Below, in pieces: positions 49,526-57,896 of a stretch of DNA of 64,000 nucleotides. Made by a program: the position numbers and the translations under genes. The stretch comes from Lentzea albida (lineage in GTDB: Bacteria > Actinomycetota > Actinomycetes > Mycobacteriales > Pseudonocardiaceae). Numbering within the stretch: the stretch's first letter is position 1; each line of letters begins with the position of its first letter. Under the pieces are notes generated by a model, which was not told the origin of the DNA, searched no databases, and saw only the letters and a program-made list of their open reading frames with translations. The DNA is taken from the NCBI RefSeq assembly GCF_900111005.1, contig NZ_FOFV01000005.1:124001-188000 (forward strand), read 5' to 3'.

Positions 49526-50446
49526 GTGGAGGACTGGAACGCCGGCCGGATCCCCGGCCAGGACGGCCGCGTCGCCGTCGTGACCGGCGCGAACTCGGGT
49601 CTGGGACTGAGCACCACCACCGAACTGGCCCGGCACGGCGCACGGGTCGTGCTCGCCGTGCGCGATCTGGACGCGGGTGCGCGAGCCGCCGCGGAGATCC
49701 GGAAATCGGCGCCCCGCGCCGAACTCGAGGTGCGCCGGCTCGATCTGGCTTCACTCGATTCGGTGAAGGCGTTCGCGGGCGAACTGGTGGCCGACCACCC
49801 CGTCGTCGACCTCCTCGTCAACAACGCCGGCGTCGTCCTGCTGGGACAGCGCCGCACGACCGCCGACGGGTTCGAGCTCCACTTCGGCACGAACGTGCTG
49901 GGTCACTTCGCCCTCACCGGCCTGGTGCTCGACGCGCTGGAGCGGGCGGAGGCCGCCAGGGTGGTCAGCCTGAGCTCCCTGTCGCACCAGAACGCCGTTC
50001 TCGACTTCGGCGACCTGATGTCCGAACGGGACTTCGACGCCAGCCGCGCCTACGGCCGGTCGAAGCTCGGCAACACCGTCTTCGGCCTGGAACTGGACCG
50101 CCGCCTGCGCGCCCGGAGGTCGTCCGTCATCAGTGCACTCGCCCATCCGGGGCTCACCAGCACCAACCTGACCCCGCGGGCGTGGGAGGACCGCGGCCTA
50201 CTCGGCCGCGTCATCGCCAGGACCTACCTGCTGCAGACGCAACCGGTCGAGCGCGGGGTCCTCCCCCAGCTCTACGCGGCCACCGCGCCCGGCGTCCGGA
50301 GTGGACAGTTCTTCGGCCCGTCCGGCAGGGGCGAGAAACGTGGCGACGTCGCCGAGGTCCGCCCCAGCGCGGAAGCCGCGAACCCCGCCGTCGGGACCCG
50401 GCTGTGGGCGGCGGCCCAGGACCTGACCGGCGTCACCTACCTCTGA
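49526..50446 (+). CDS. short-chain dehydrogenase (XRE-linked, retinol-dehydrogenase-like)
   Basis: SDR of 306 aa. VAVVTGANSGLGLSTTTELA, LAVRDLDAG, NNAGVVLLG, Ser in VVSLSSLSHQNA, YxxxK in YGRSKLGN, LAHPGLTST and the longer C-terminal tail ending LTGVTYL. GTG at 49526 is preferred to the TTG at 49511 because GAGGAG lies 7 bases upstream. The SDR at 21913 ends in a related RLTGVTYP, so both belong to one subgroup. Followed after 25 bp by the secreted lipase. Substrate unknown. Confidence 0.83.
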   Translation: MEDWNAGRIPGQDGRVAVVTGANSGLGLSTTTELARHGARVVLAVRDLDAGARAAAEIRKSAPRAELEVRRLDLASLDSVKAFAGELVADHPVVDLLVNNAGVVLLGQRRTTADGFELHFGTNVLGHFALTGLVLDALERAEAARVVSLSSLSHQNAVLDFGDLMSERDFDASRAYGRSKLGNTVFGLELDRRLRARRSSVISALAHPGLTSTNLTPRAWEDRGLLGRVIARTYLLQTQPVERGVLPQLYAATAPGVRSGQFFGPSGRGEKRGDVAEVRPSAEAANPAVGTRLWAAAQDLTGVTYL

Positions 50447-50471
50447 TTTCCCGAGTTGCGAAGGAGTTCCA

Positions 50472-51713
50472 GTGCTCACCACTCTGCGGAGAACGTTCAG
50501 CGCGGTACTGGTGGTGGCGATGGCCACCACCACGGCGGTGACCGCTGCCGTCGCGGAACCGGTCACGACGCAGATCACGCGCCCGGACGACGACCCGTTC
50601 TACGACGTGCCGCCTCGCCTGGACATCAAGCGCGACGGCACGGTCCTGCGCTTCCGCCCGCTGCCCGCGAAGGCGCTGGCCGTCCCGGCACCCGCACAGG
50701 TCTGGCAGCTGCTGTACAAGACCCGCGACAACGCCGGGAAGGCCACCGCCACGGTCGCCACGCTCCTGGTGCCGACGGCGCGCTGGACGGGCCCCGGCGA
50801 ACGCCCTCTGCTGTCGTACCAGACGCCCGAGGACGGCCTCGACACCACGTGCGCGCCGTCGTACCTGCTGCGCGCGGGATCGGTGACGTTCGACCAGGTC
50901 TCCGAGAACCAGGCCCGGTTCGACCGCGGCCAGGTCGCGGACGCCGTCCGGCGCGGCTGGACGGTCGTGGTGCCCGACTACGAGGGCCCGGAGTCGCAGT
51001 TCCTCGGCACCTCGGCCGCGGCCCACGGCGTGCTCGACGGCATCCGCGCCGCGCGGTCGTTCCCGCCCGCCCGCGTGGACCGCGACGCGCCCGTCGGGAT
51101 GTGGGGCTACTCCGGCGGCGGGCTCGCCACCGCCGCGGCCGCGCAGAAGCAGTCCCGGTACGCACCGGAGTTGAAGATCAGCGCCATCGTCGAGGGTGGC
51201 GTGCCCGCCGACGTGAACGCGGCCTTCGGCGCCGTCAGCGGTCAGGTGTTCTCCGGCTGGATTCCCTTCGGGCTCGCCGCCCTGCGCAACGCCGAGCCGC
51301 GGTTCGACGTGTACCGGTACGCCAACGAGTCCGCGCGTGCCGCCGCGGACGAGGTCGCGCACGGGTGCGCCGGCGCGGCGATCGTCGCCGGCCCGCACTT
51401 CGCGGAGGTGGAGGACTTCGAGGCGTGGCCGGGCTCTCTCACGTCCGGCGCCTTCCGCGACTTCGCGCACGGGCTCAGCCCCGTGGGGATGGGCGGCACC
51501 CCGACGGCCCCCACGTTGCTGTACCACGGGACCGCGGACGAGCTCCTCCCCCTCGCGGCGGCGCAGGAGCTGTTCCGGCAGTACCGCGCTCGCGGTGCCG
51601 ACGTCGTGATGGTCGAGCACGCGGGCCAGACGCACGGCGGGGAGCAGACGTTCGGTGTCGGCGAGGCGGTTTCGTTCCTGCAGCGGCACTTCGCGGGGGC
51701 GAGCCGGGGTTAG
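50472..51713 (+). CDS. secreted lipase (LIP family)
   Basis: 413 aa extracellular esterase/lipase. Signal peptide at residues 1 to about 28 (basic start, hydrophobic FSAVLVVAMATTTAVTAAV, AxA-type site). Mature part shows the secretory-lipase pattern with the nucleophile in VGMWGYSGGGLATAAAA, Asp in LLYHGTADELLPL and His near QTHGGE, plus the conserved VVPDYEGPESQFL and EGGVPADVN. GTG at 50472 with GAAGGAG upstream. Follows the SDR at 49526-50446 closely, so probably one operon. Ended by a strong hairpin. Confidence 0.88.
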   Translation: MLTTLRRTFSAVLVVAMATTTAVTAAVAEPVTTQITRPDDDPFYDVPPRLDIKRDGTVLRFRPLPAKALAVPAPAQVWQLLYKTRDNAGKATATVATLLVPTARWTGPGERPLLSYQTPEDGLDTTCAPSYLLRAGSVTFDQVSENQARFDRGQVADAVRRGWTVVVPDYEGPESQFLGTSAAAHGVLDGIRAARSFPPARVDRDAPVGMWGYSGGGLATAAAAQKQSRYAPELKISAIVEGGVPADVNAAFGAVSGQVFSGWIPFGLAALRNAEPRFDVYRYANESARAAADEVAHGCAGAAIVAGPHFAEVEDFEAWPGSLTSGAFRDFAHGLSPVGMGGTPTAPTLLYHGTADELLPLAAAQELFRQYRARGADVVMVEHAGQTHGGEQTFGVGEAVSFLQRHFAGASRG

Positions 51714-51732
51714 CCCGCATCGAGACGGTTGT

Positions 51733-51774
51733 GCGAGACCGGCGCCGGCCGCTGTTGCCCGGCGCCGGTCTCGC
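51733..51774 (+). terminator. terminator of the SDR-lipase unit
   Basis: 16-bp perfect stem (51733-51748 with 51759-51774), 20 bp after the lipase stop. The following 51775-51919 has a short Trp/His-rich frame that I do not regard as a gene. Confidence 0.7.
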
Positions 51775-51919
51775 CGAGTCCACGCGGTTGCGCTCCTGAG
51801 CCGTTCACACGACCGGCGCACCGCCCTCCCGTTCGTTCCTCCACGCGCTGATGCAGCGGTGGAGCGCGCACCGCGAGAAGTGGCTGGCCGGGCGTCGCAC
51901 CGACGCGCCGTGACCACGC

Positions 51920-52927
51920 CTAGACCGCCACGGCCTCGATGATGCTCGTGCTCGAAGACGCCATCGGCAGCACGCGCCGGACGTGGAACCCGGCCGCGTC
52001 CAGCAGCGCGTCGAACTGCTCGCGCGTGCGCTCCTGCCCGCCGTTGAGCACGAGCATGACCATGTCGAGGATCTTGCTGGGCGCGGGGTCGTCGCCCGGT
52101 TCGATCACCGACTCGACGACGAGCAGGGTGCCGCCCGCGGGCATCGCCGCGCGCACGCTCTTCAGGATCTCCACGGACTTCTCGTCGCTCCAGTCGTGCA
52201 GCACCCACTTGAGCACGTACACGTCCCCGCCGCGGGGCACCGCCTCGAAGAAGTCGCCGCCGACGACCTCGGCCCGGTCGGCGAGGCCCGCCGCCCGCAG
52301 CACGTCGCCGGTGACCACGTGCGGCTGGTCGAAGACGACACCGCGCAGGCCGGGGTTCGCGGCGAGCACGCCCGCGACGAGCGCGCCCTCGCCGCCGCCG
52401 ACGTCGACCACGGTGCCGAACGGGCTGAAGTCGTAGGCGGCCACCAGGTCGCCGGTCATGTTCTCGGACTCGCGCGACATCACCTGGTTGATCAGGTCGT
52501 TCGCGGCGGGCCGGGTGCCGTGGTACTGCCAGACGGGTTCGCCGAACGCCTTGGTGAACGCCTCCTCGCCGGTGCGGATCGAGTGCGCCATCTCGCCCCA
52601 CGCCGGGTAGAGGACGCCGAGGGTGTGCAGCACGAAGGGCCGCAGCGAGCCGTGGACGTCCGAGCGCAGCGCGTTCGCCTTCGGGGTCGTGGCGAAGGTG
52701 CGCGGCGCGGTCTCGGTGAACAGGCCGACGCTCGCGAGCAGCCGCAGCAACCGGTACAGCGACGGTTCGTGCGTTCCGGTGATCTCGGCGAGCTTCGCGG
52801 TGTCGGCGGGGCCGTTGGCGAGGTGGTCCGGGATCCCGAGTTCCACGGCCACGTGCAGGGCTCTGGAGGTGAGCAGTTCCAGTGCCATGTCGAACATTCC
52901 GGTGCGGTCGATGGGCAGGTCACTCAC
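51920..52927 (-). CDS. SAM-dependent O-methyltransferase (hydroxyneurosporene/aromatic OMT type)
   Basis: 335 aa class I methyltransferase. N-terminal dimerisation/winged helix domain (LLTSRALHVAVELGIPDHLA), SAM loop TVVDVGGGEGALVAGVLA near residue 170, GVVFDQPHVV, and the catalytic His in LKWVLHDWSDEKSVEIL, as in plant-type and actinobacterial phenolic O-methyltransferases. GTG at 52927 overlaps the synthetase stop by 8 bases. Last gene of a three-gene operon; the natural target is a hydroxyl group on the synthetase product, such as a quinone, furanone or terphenyl. Confidence 0.9.
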   Translation of the reverse strand: MSDLPIDRTGMFDMALELLTSRALHVAVELGIPDHLANGPADTAKLAEITGTHEPSLYRLLRLLASVGLFTETAPRTFATTPKANALRSDVHGSLRPFVLHTLGVLYPAWGEMAHSIRTGEEAFTKAFGEPVWQYHGTRPAANDLINQVMSRESENMTGDLVAAYDFSPFGTVVDVGGGEGALVAGVLAANPGLRGVVFDQPHVVTGDVLRAAGLADRAEVVGGDFFEAVPRGGDVYVLKWVLHDWSDEKSVEILKSVRAAMPAGGTLLVVESVIEPGDDPAPSKILDMVMLVLNGGQERTREQFDALLDAAGFHVRRVLPMASSSTSIIEAVAV

Positions 52928-55595
52928 GGGGTGGCTCCTGGGTCGGGGTGAACGCGCGTGCCAGTTCGGCGCGCAGGAGTGCCGCGAACGCGTGGACGTG
53001 CCGCGGGCCGATCATGGTGTAGTGCTCCCCCGGCACGTCGACGTACCGGACGGGCCGCGCGGTGTGCTCGTCCCAGCGCCGCAGTTCGTCGCCGACCCAG
53101 TCCGCGCGGGTGCCGCGCAACGGGTCGGCGCAGAACACGGTCATCGTCCGCACCTCGCCCGCCGGGTGGTAGGTGCGGCCGAGGGTGGTCAGGCCGTCCG
53201 CGAGGTCCGCCCACGCGGTGAGCCCCGGCAGGTCGAGGTCCAGCTCGGCGAGCCTGCCGGGCGGGGCGAGGTCGAGCAGGGCGGCGATCTGCCCGGTCTT
53301 CGGCAGCGGCGCGAGCCGGGCCGGCAGCAGCTCGGCCTGGACCGGGTCCACGAGTTCCAGGAACATCGCCAGGTTCACGGCGGTCTCGACGAAGCCGAGC
53401 TCGTCCATGCGGTACTTGATGTGCGGCGGGAGGTTGAAGCTGGCGAGGAACTCCACCCGCTCGCCGTCGGCCTCCAGCACCTTGGCGATCTCGAACGCGA
53501 CGGCGGCACCGAAGGAGTAACCGGCGAGCGCGTACGGTCCGTGCGGCTGCACGCGTCGGATCGCCTCGACGTAGGTGGCGGTCATCTCGGCGAAGCTGCC
53601 GAACGGTGTCTCGCCGGGGCCGAAGCCGCGGGCGCGCAGGGCGTGGAACGGCCGTTCGCCCGCGAAGTGCTTGGCGAGGTTGACGAACACCAGCACCTCA
53701 CCGATACCGGGGTGCACGCAGAACAGCGGCACGCCGTCGCCGTCGGATTGCAGCGTCACCACGGGGTCGTAGCTTTGTTCCGGCGGTGTCCGCACGACTC
53801 GCGCCAGCTCCCGCACGGTCGGTGCGCGCAGCACGTCGAGCACCGACAGGCCGGCTCCGAACCGGTCCCGCACGGCCCTCGTCAGCCGCAGCACGTCCAG
53901 CGAAGTCCCGCCCAGGTCGAAGAAACCGGTCGTGGCACCGATCCGGGGGACGTCGAAGAGCTCGGCGCAGATCGCGGCCAGGGCGATCTCGACGGGGCCT
54001 TCGGGAGCAACGTGATGAACCGCAGGCGCGGCACTCAGCGCCTCGTGATCCGCGTAGGCACCGGACTCCAGCCGGGCGCGCAGCACACCGCGCCGCACCT
54101 TGCCCAGGCTGGTCCTCACGAACTCCTCACGCGGCACGGCGAGCACGACCGCGGGCCGGAAACCCCAGTGCAGCACCACCCTGTCCCGCACTCTCGCGAC
54201 CACGCGGTGCAGTTCCTCGCCGGCGGCGGTGGCGGCGAAGAGGACCGCGAGCTGCTCGGTGTCGCTCCCCCGCGGCCGGACCGGGAAGGCGGCCGTGAAC
54301 GACGGTGCCACGCCCTCGACCTCCGCGAGAACGGCTTCGAGGTCGTGACTGTAGTGGTTGACACCGTTGACGATGACGCTGTCCTTGCTGCGCCCGACGA
54401 GCGTCAGCCGGCCGTCCTCCACCACCCCGAGGTCGCCGGTGCGCAGCCAGCCGTTGGGCGTGACCGCGGCGGCGGTGGCGGCGGGATCGCGGTGGTAGCC
54501 GCTCGTGACCATCGGGCCGCGCAACCACACCTCCTGGTCGACGACCCGCACCTCCAGCCCCGTCACTGGACGGCCGACGGACGCGAACTCGGCGCCGGCG
54601 TCGGCTTCCGGGAACTCGCGGTTGTACAGCGATCCGGCGCAGGTCTCGGTCATGCCGAACGCGGGCCACAACGCCGTGCGGGCGAGTCCGTGCGGTGCCA
54701 GCAGGTCGAGGAACCGCAGCCCGGTCGCCACCGGGTTCGCCTCACCGCCGGAGACGATCCTGTCCACAGCGGACAGATCGAGGTCTTCGGGGCTCCCGGA
54801 GGCCAGTGCGGCGTTGATCAGCCCCAGCAGGAAGTTCGGCGTGAACGTGGCGGTGACGCGGTGGGCGGCCAGTGCGCGGAGGAACACGAGCGGATCGGCC
54901 AGCACCGGCTCCGGGGTGACGTGCAGCTGGGTCGCACCGCTGGCGACCGGCAGCAGGTGGCCCTCCAGCAGCGCCGCGACGTGGTCGTAGGACACCCAGT
55001 TGAACGTCACGTCGTCCGGCGTCGCGCGATGGGCCTCGGCCTTCGCCCGCATGGACGCGACCAGGTTGGCGTGCGTGAGCCGCACGGCCTTCGCCGTCCC
55101 GGTCGACCCGGACGTCAGCACCAGCAGCGCCAGGTCCTCCGGCCGCACCTGAACGTCCACAAGGGACTCTTCAGCGCTGTCGAGGCCGGCGACGTCGGCG
55201 ACGTCGAGCCCGGCGACCTCGGGCAGGCGGGCGTGCAGCTCCGCGGTGGTGAGCACGAGCGGGCCGTCGAGCAGTTCGGCGACGTGCCGCAGCTGGGCGC
55301 CCCACCGCGCCGGGTCCTCGCGCAGCGGCTTCACCGGGCAGGCCACGAGCCCGCCGAGCAGGCACGCCCACAGCGCGGGCAGGAAGTCGCGCGGTTGTTC
55401 GAGCAGCAGCGCCACCGCCTGCCCGGGGCGCACTCCCCTGTGCCGCAACGCGTGCAGCATCCTGGTCGCCTCCGCGAGCAGCTCCGGGTACGGCATCAGC
55501 GACGGCGCGGCCTCGGGGTCGTCCCCGAGGTAGCCGATGCCGTGCTCGGGATGCCGTTCAGCGGCACGCATCAGCAGGTGCGCGACCGTGGTCAT
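52920..55595 (-). CDS. adenylation-carrier-thioesterase synthetase (atromentin/ralfuranone/polyporic-acid synthetase class)
   Basis: NRPS-like A-T-TE enzyme of 891 aa. Adenylation domain: core LTSGSTGTAKAV (about residue 165), NWVSYDHVAALLEGHLLPV, TPNFLLGLI, GMTETC, WLRTGDLG and the A10 lysine in RTSLGKVRRG. Carrier domain: phosphopantetheine Ser in GFFDLGGTSLDVLRL near residue 575. Thioesterase: VHPGIGE and nucleophile Ser in ALAGYSFGAAVAFEI near 710, then FNLPPHIKYRM, a sequence I associate with fungal and bacterial aryl-pyruvate-dimerising synthetases (AtrA, TdiA, RalA). Such enzymes activate arylpyruvates and join two into quinones, furanones or terphenyls. ATG at 55595 overlaps the MDR stop (ATGA). 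No condensation or PKS domain. Confidence 0.85.
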   Translation of the reverse strand: MTTVAHLLMRAAERHPEHGIGYLGDDPEAAPSLMPYPELLAEATRMLHALRHRGVRPGQAVALLLEQPRDFLPALWACLLGGLVACPVKPLREDPARWGAQLRHVAELLDGPLVLTTAELHARLPEVAGLDVADVAGLDSAEESLVDVQVRPEDLALLVLTSGSTGTAKAVRLTHANLVASMRAKAEAHRATPDDVTFNWVSYDHVAALLEGHLLPVASGATQLHVTPEPVLADPLVFLRALAAHRVTATFTPNFLLGLINAALASGSPEDLDLSAVDRIVSGGEANPVATGLRFLDLLAPHGLARTALWPAFGMTETCAGSLYNREFPEADAGAEFASVGRPVTGLEVRVVDQEVWLRGPMVTSGYHRDPAATAAAVTPNGWLRTGDLGVVEDGRLTLVGRSKDSVIVNGVNHYSHDLEAVLAEVEGVAPSFTAAFPVRPRGSDTEQLAVLFAATAAGEELHRVVARVRDRVVLHWGFRPAVVLAVPREEFVRTSLGKVRRGVLRARLESGAYADHEALSAAPAVHHVAPEGPVEIALAAICAELFDVPRIGATTGFFDLGGTSLDVLRLTRAVRDRFGAGLSVLDVLRAPTVRELARVVRTPPEQSYDPVVTLQSDGDGVPLFCVHPGIGEVLVFVNLAKHFAGERPFHALRARGFGPGETPFGSFAEMTATYVEAIRRVQPHGPYALAGYSFGAAVAFEIAKVLEADGERVEFLASFNLPPHIKYRMDELGFVETAVNLAMFLELVDPVQAELLPARLAPLPKTGQIAALLDLAPPGRLAELDLDLPGLTAWADLADGLTTLGRTYHPAGEVRTMTVFCADPLRGTRADWVGDELRRWDEHTARPVRYVDVPGEHYTMIGPRHVHAFAALLRAELARAFTPTQEPPRE

Positions 55596-56554
55596 GCTCC
55601 CACTCCCAGGCCGGGCACCAGCACGATGCGGCGGGTGAGCCGTTCCGCGTCCCGCCACGACCGCGCGATGTCGGACAGCGGCCGGACCTCGGCGTCCACG
55701 GCCAGTTCACCGGCGGCGACCGGCACGGCCAGTTCGGTCAGTCCGGCGACGACCTCCCCCGCGCCCAGCGACCCCCTGCCGCTGCCGACGAGCTCGATCC
55801 GGCACGATCGCAGCGCGGCCGACGGCAGCACGGCGTCCGGGCCCGCGACCGAGCCGATCTCGACCCAGGTGAGGGTGCGGCGCGGATCGGTGCGGCGGGC
55901 GGCGATGCCCGTCAGGACGGCGGTCGTCGGCGGCCCCCACACGTAGTCGAGCACGACGTCGACGTCCGCGGCCGTGGCGGCGAGCAGGTCGACGTCGTCC
56001 AGTGGCACGACGTCCGTCGCACCGAGCGCGGGCAGCTCCGCGAGCCGGTCCGGATCACGCCCGGCGGCGACCACCCGCCGCGCGCCGAGCAGCGCCGCGA
56101 TCCGCACGGCCATGCGCCCCGAGTTGCCGGTGGCGCCGAGCACGAGCACGTCCCGGCCGCGTTCCACCCGCGTCCGCACGCGCAGCGCGAGCCACGCGGA
56201 CATCGCGGGGTTCATGGTGGCCGCCACGGCGACCAGGTCCGCGCCGGAGGGCAGCAGCACGGTGTGCCGGGCGTCCACGACGACCTGCTCGGCCATCGCC
56301 CCGCCAGCCGCGCCGAGGAGCACGAAGTAGCGCAACCCTCCCGCGGCGTCCCGGCCGACACCGTCGATCCCCGGCACGAACGGCAGGGCGCGGGTGCTGG
56401 TGTAGTGCGTTCCGCCCGCCTGCGCGCGCACGACCGGGTGCAGGCCTGCGGCGAGGACGTCGAGCAGCAGGTCGTGGTCGTCCACAACGGACGGACCGGG
56501 CAGGTCGACGAGCTCGGGAGGCGAGCCGTGCGAGGTGACGGCGACGGCCTTCAT
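55592..56554 (-). CDS. MDR-family NADPH oxidoreductase (quinone oxidoreductase-like, zinc-free)
   Basis: 320 aa medium-chain reductase. Start MKAVAVTSHG; catalytic domain without the structural zinc cysteine lobe; nucleotide-binding VLVLGATGNSGRMAVRIAALLGARRVVAAGRD. First gene of the operon with the A-T-TE synthetase and O-methyltransferase, so it probably reduces the quinone or enone product, or an arylpyruvate-derived intermediate. ATG at 56554; site A7 is 35 bp upstream. No zinc ligands found, so quinone/enoyl reductase activity is more likely than alcohol dehydrogenase. Confidence 0.85.
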   Translation of the reverse strand: MKAVAVTSHGSPPELVDLPGPSVVDDHDLLLDVLAAGLHPVVRAQAGGTHYTSTRALPFVPGIDGVGRDAAGGLRYFVLLGAAGGAMAEQVVVDARHTVLLPSGADLVAVAATMNPAMSAWLALRVRTRVERGRDVLVLGATGNSGRMAVRIAALLGARRVVAAGRDPDRLAELPALGATDVVPLDDVDLLAATAADVDVVLDYVWGPPTTAVLTGIAARRTDPRRTLTWVEIGSVAGPDAVLPSAALRSCRIELVGSGRGSLGAGEVVAGLTELAVPVAAGELAVDAEVRPLSDIARSWRDAERLTRRIVLVPGLGVGA

Positions 56555-56589
56555 CAGATCTCTAGCCTTCGATTCCACGCGAGATTGTG

Positions 56590-56607
56590 TATGTAACGCT
56601 CACTCTA
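56590..56607 (-). promoter_or_regulatory. family A operator, site A7
   Basis: TATGTAACGCTCACTCTA; coding strand TAGAGTGAGCGTTACATA, identical to A2 and A6. Controls the MDR-synthetase-methyltransferase operon. Confidence 0.8.
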
Positions 56608-56725
56608 CGCGAAGGAGCCGCCGAGCCGATTCGTCGACGGCGAGGTCTACCGCACCGAACGAAGGAAGGCCTCGACGAGCTCGCGGGAGTCGAGACCCCT
56701 GTCGTCAAGGCAGGGCAGCATCACC

Positions 56726-57094
56726 ATGAACACCAACGGCGGCCACGAGGTCTACCGCGCCAGCAAGTCGGCCCTGAACCAGCTCATGCGCGGGTACGCC
56801 GCCCGCCACGCCGACGACAAGCGGACCCTGCTGCTGGTCAACCCGGGCTGGGTGCGCACGGGACTGGGCGGGCCGGGCGCGGTGCTGGAGGTCGAGGAGA
56901 GCATCCCCGGCGTGGTGGACACGCTGAAGGCGCGCGCGGGTGAGGGCGGGCTGCACTTCGTGGACTACGAGAACCAGCCGCTGCCCTGGCGAGGAAAGCG
57001 GCAACGGGGGCGGTGCCCAGCCTGTTCCTCCTCCGTGGCCATCACCCTCTCCCTACCAGCGCCCCCTCCCGCTAGCAGCGCCCCCTCCCGCTAG
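56726..57094 (+). pseudogene. C-terminal fragment of a short-chain dehydrogenase
   Basis: The frame keeps the last third of an SDR: GGHEVYRASKSALNQLMRGY (YxxxK), LLLVNPGWVRTGLGGPGA, VVDTLKARAGEGGLHFVDYENQPLPW. The Rossmann half and catalytic Ser are absent, and the frame runs past the usual PW end into low-complexity sequence. 56608-56725 upstream contains nothing recognisable. A remnant. Confidence 0.7.
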
Positions 57095-57114
57095 CAGCGC
57101 GCCCTCCCACCAGC
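57058..57114. repeat. 19-bp tandem repeat x 3
   Basis: AGCGCCCCCTCCCGCTAGC repeated about three times, the last copy diverged, just after the SDR remnant. Confidence 0.6.
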
Positions 57115-57192
57115 ACACCTTCCCTCCACTGGCACCTCTCCTCCGTGGCCAGCACCACACCCCGAAGAGCTGACTCCCCCACCCCACTCGTG

Positions 57193-57225
57193 TGACACTT
57201 TGTCCAGACGCTGACACTTTGTCCA
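57193..57225 (+). promoter_or_regulatory. duplicated operator TGACACTTTGTCCA x 2
   Basis: Direct repeats at 57193-57206 and 57212-57225, 19 bp apart (about two helical turns); each contains the palindrome GACA-N3-TGTC. 14 bp upstream of the regulator GTG; likely autoregulatory. Confidence 0.65.
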
Positions 57226-57239
57226 CGCCAGGAGGCGCC

Positions 57240-57896
57240 GTGCCCCGCACCAGCACCGCGGACGCGGTGTTCGCCGCCCTCACCCCCGTCGTCGAAGGCC
57301 TGGCCGCGACCTTCGGCCGCAGCTGCGAGGTCGTGCTGCACGACTACCGCGACCAGGAGCGGTCCGTCGTCGCGGTCGCGGGCGGCGTCACGGGCCGGCG
57401 GGTCGGGGACGCGATGAGCGAGATCGGCCTGCGCGTGCTCGCCGCCGGGGACGACGCCCGCAACGAGGTCGGCTACGTCACCCGCGCGCAGGACGGGAAG
57501 GTGCTCAAGTGCACGACGCTGCCGTTGCGGGACGTCGACGGGTCGCTGATCGGGGCGTTGTGCGTGAACGTCGACGTGTCGGCGATCAACCGCGCGACCG
57601 GGGTGCTCTCGGACCTGCTCGGGTTGTCCGCGCTGGAGGAGCCGCCCGCCGCCACGACGAACTTCTCCGGTGACCTGGACCAGGTGGTCGAGTCGCTGGT
57701 CGAACGCGCCGAGCGGACGCACGCGGTGCCCGTGACGGCACTGGGCAGGGACGAGCGGCTGGGTCTCGTCCGGTCCCTGCACGAGGCCGGCGTGTTCGCG
57801 TTGCGCGGTGCGCCGGGTCGCGTCGCGCAGCGGCTCGGGATCTCCCGCGCCGGTCTCTACAACGACCTCGCCGAGTTGAAGAAGGACACACCATGA
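57240..57896 (+). CDS. YheO/DauR-type PAS-HTH regulator
   Basis: 218 aa. N-terminal YheO-like PAS domain (LAATFGRSCEVVLHDYRDQERSVV; YVTRAQDGKVLKCTTLPLRDVDGSLIGALCVNVDVS) and C-terminal HTH_22-type domain (FALRGAPGRVAQRLGISRAGLYNDLAELKK). This architecture is that of DauR, which controls D-arginine catabolism in Pseudomonas. GTG at 57240 chosen for AGGAGG upstream. The stop overlaps the next gene (ATGA), so regulator and two enzymes form one mRNA, autoregulated through the doubled operator. Confidence 0.83.
   Translation: MPRTSTADAVFAALTPVVEGLAATFGRSCEVVLHDYRDQERSVVAVAGGVTGRRVGDAMSEIGLRVLAAGDDARNEVGYVTRAQDGKVLKCTTLPLRDVDGSLIGALCVNVDVSAINRATGVLSDLLGLSALEEPPAATTNFSGDLDQVVESLVERAERTHAVPVTALGRDERLGLVRSLHEAGVFALRGAPGRVAQRLGISRAGLYNDLAELKKDTP

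Noticed and set aside
51775-51912. Short plus-strand frame ending LMQRWSAHREKWLAGRRTDAP after the lipase terminator
   Set aside because: No start with a ribosome binding site and no recognisable family; possibly a fragment, not supportable as a gene.
52623-55946. A plus-strand open frame of about 1100 codons over the methyltransferase and synthetase
   Set aside because: Antisense shadow of the A-T-TE synthetase; no family motifs, and the minus strand has complete A, carrier and TE motifs.
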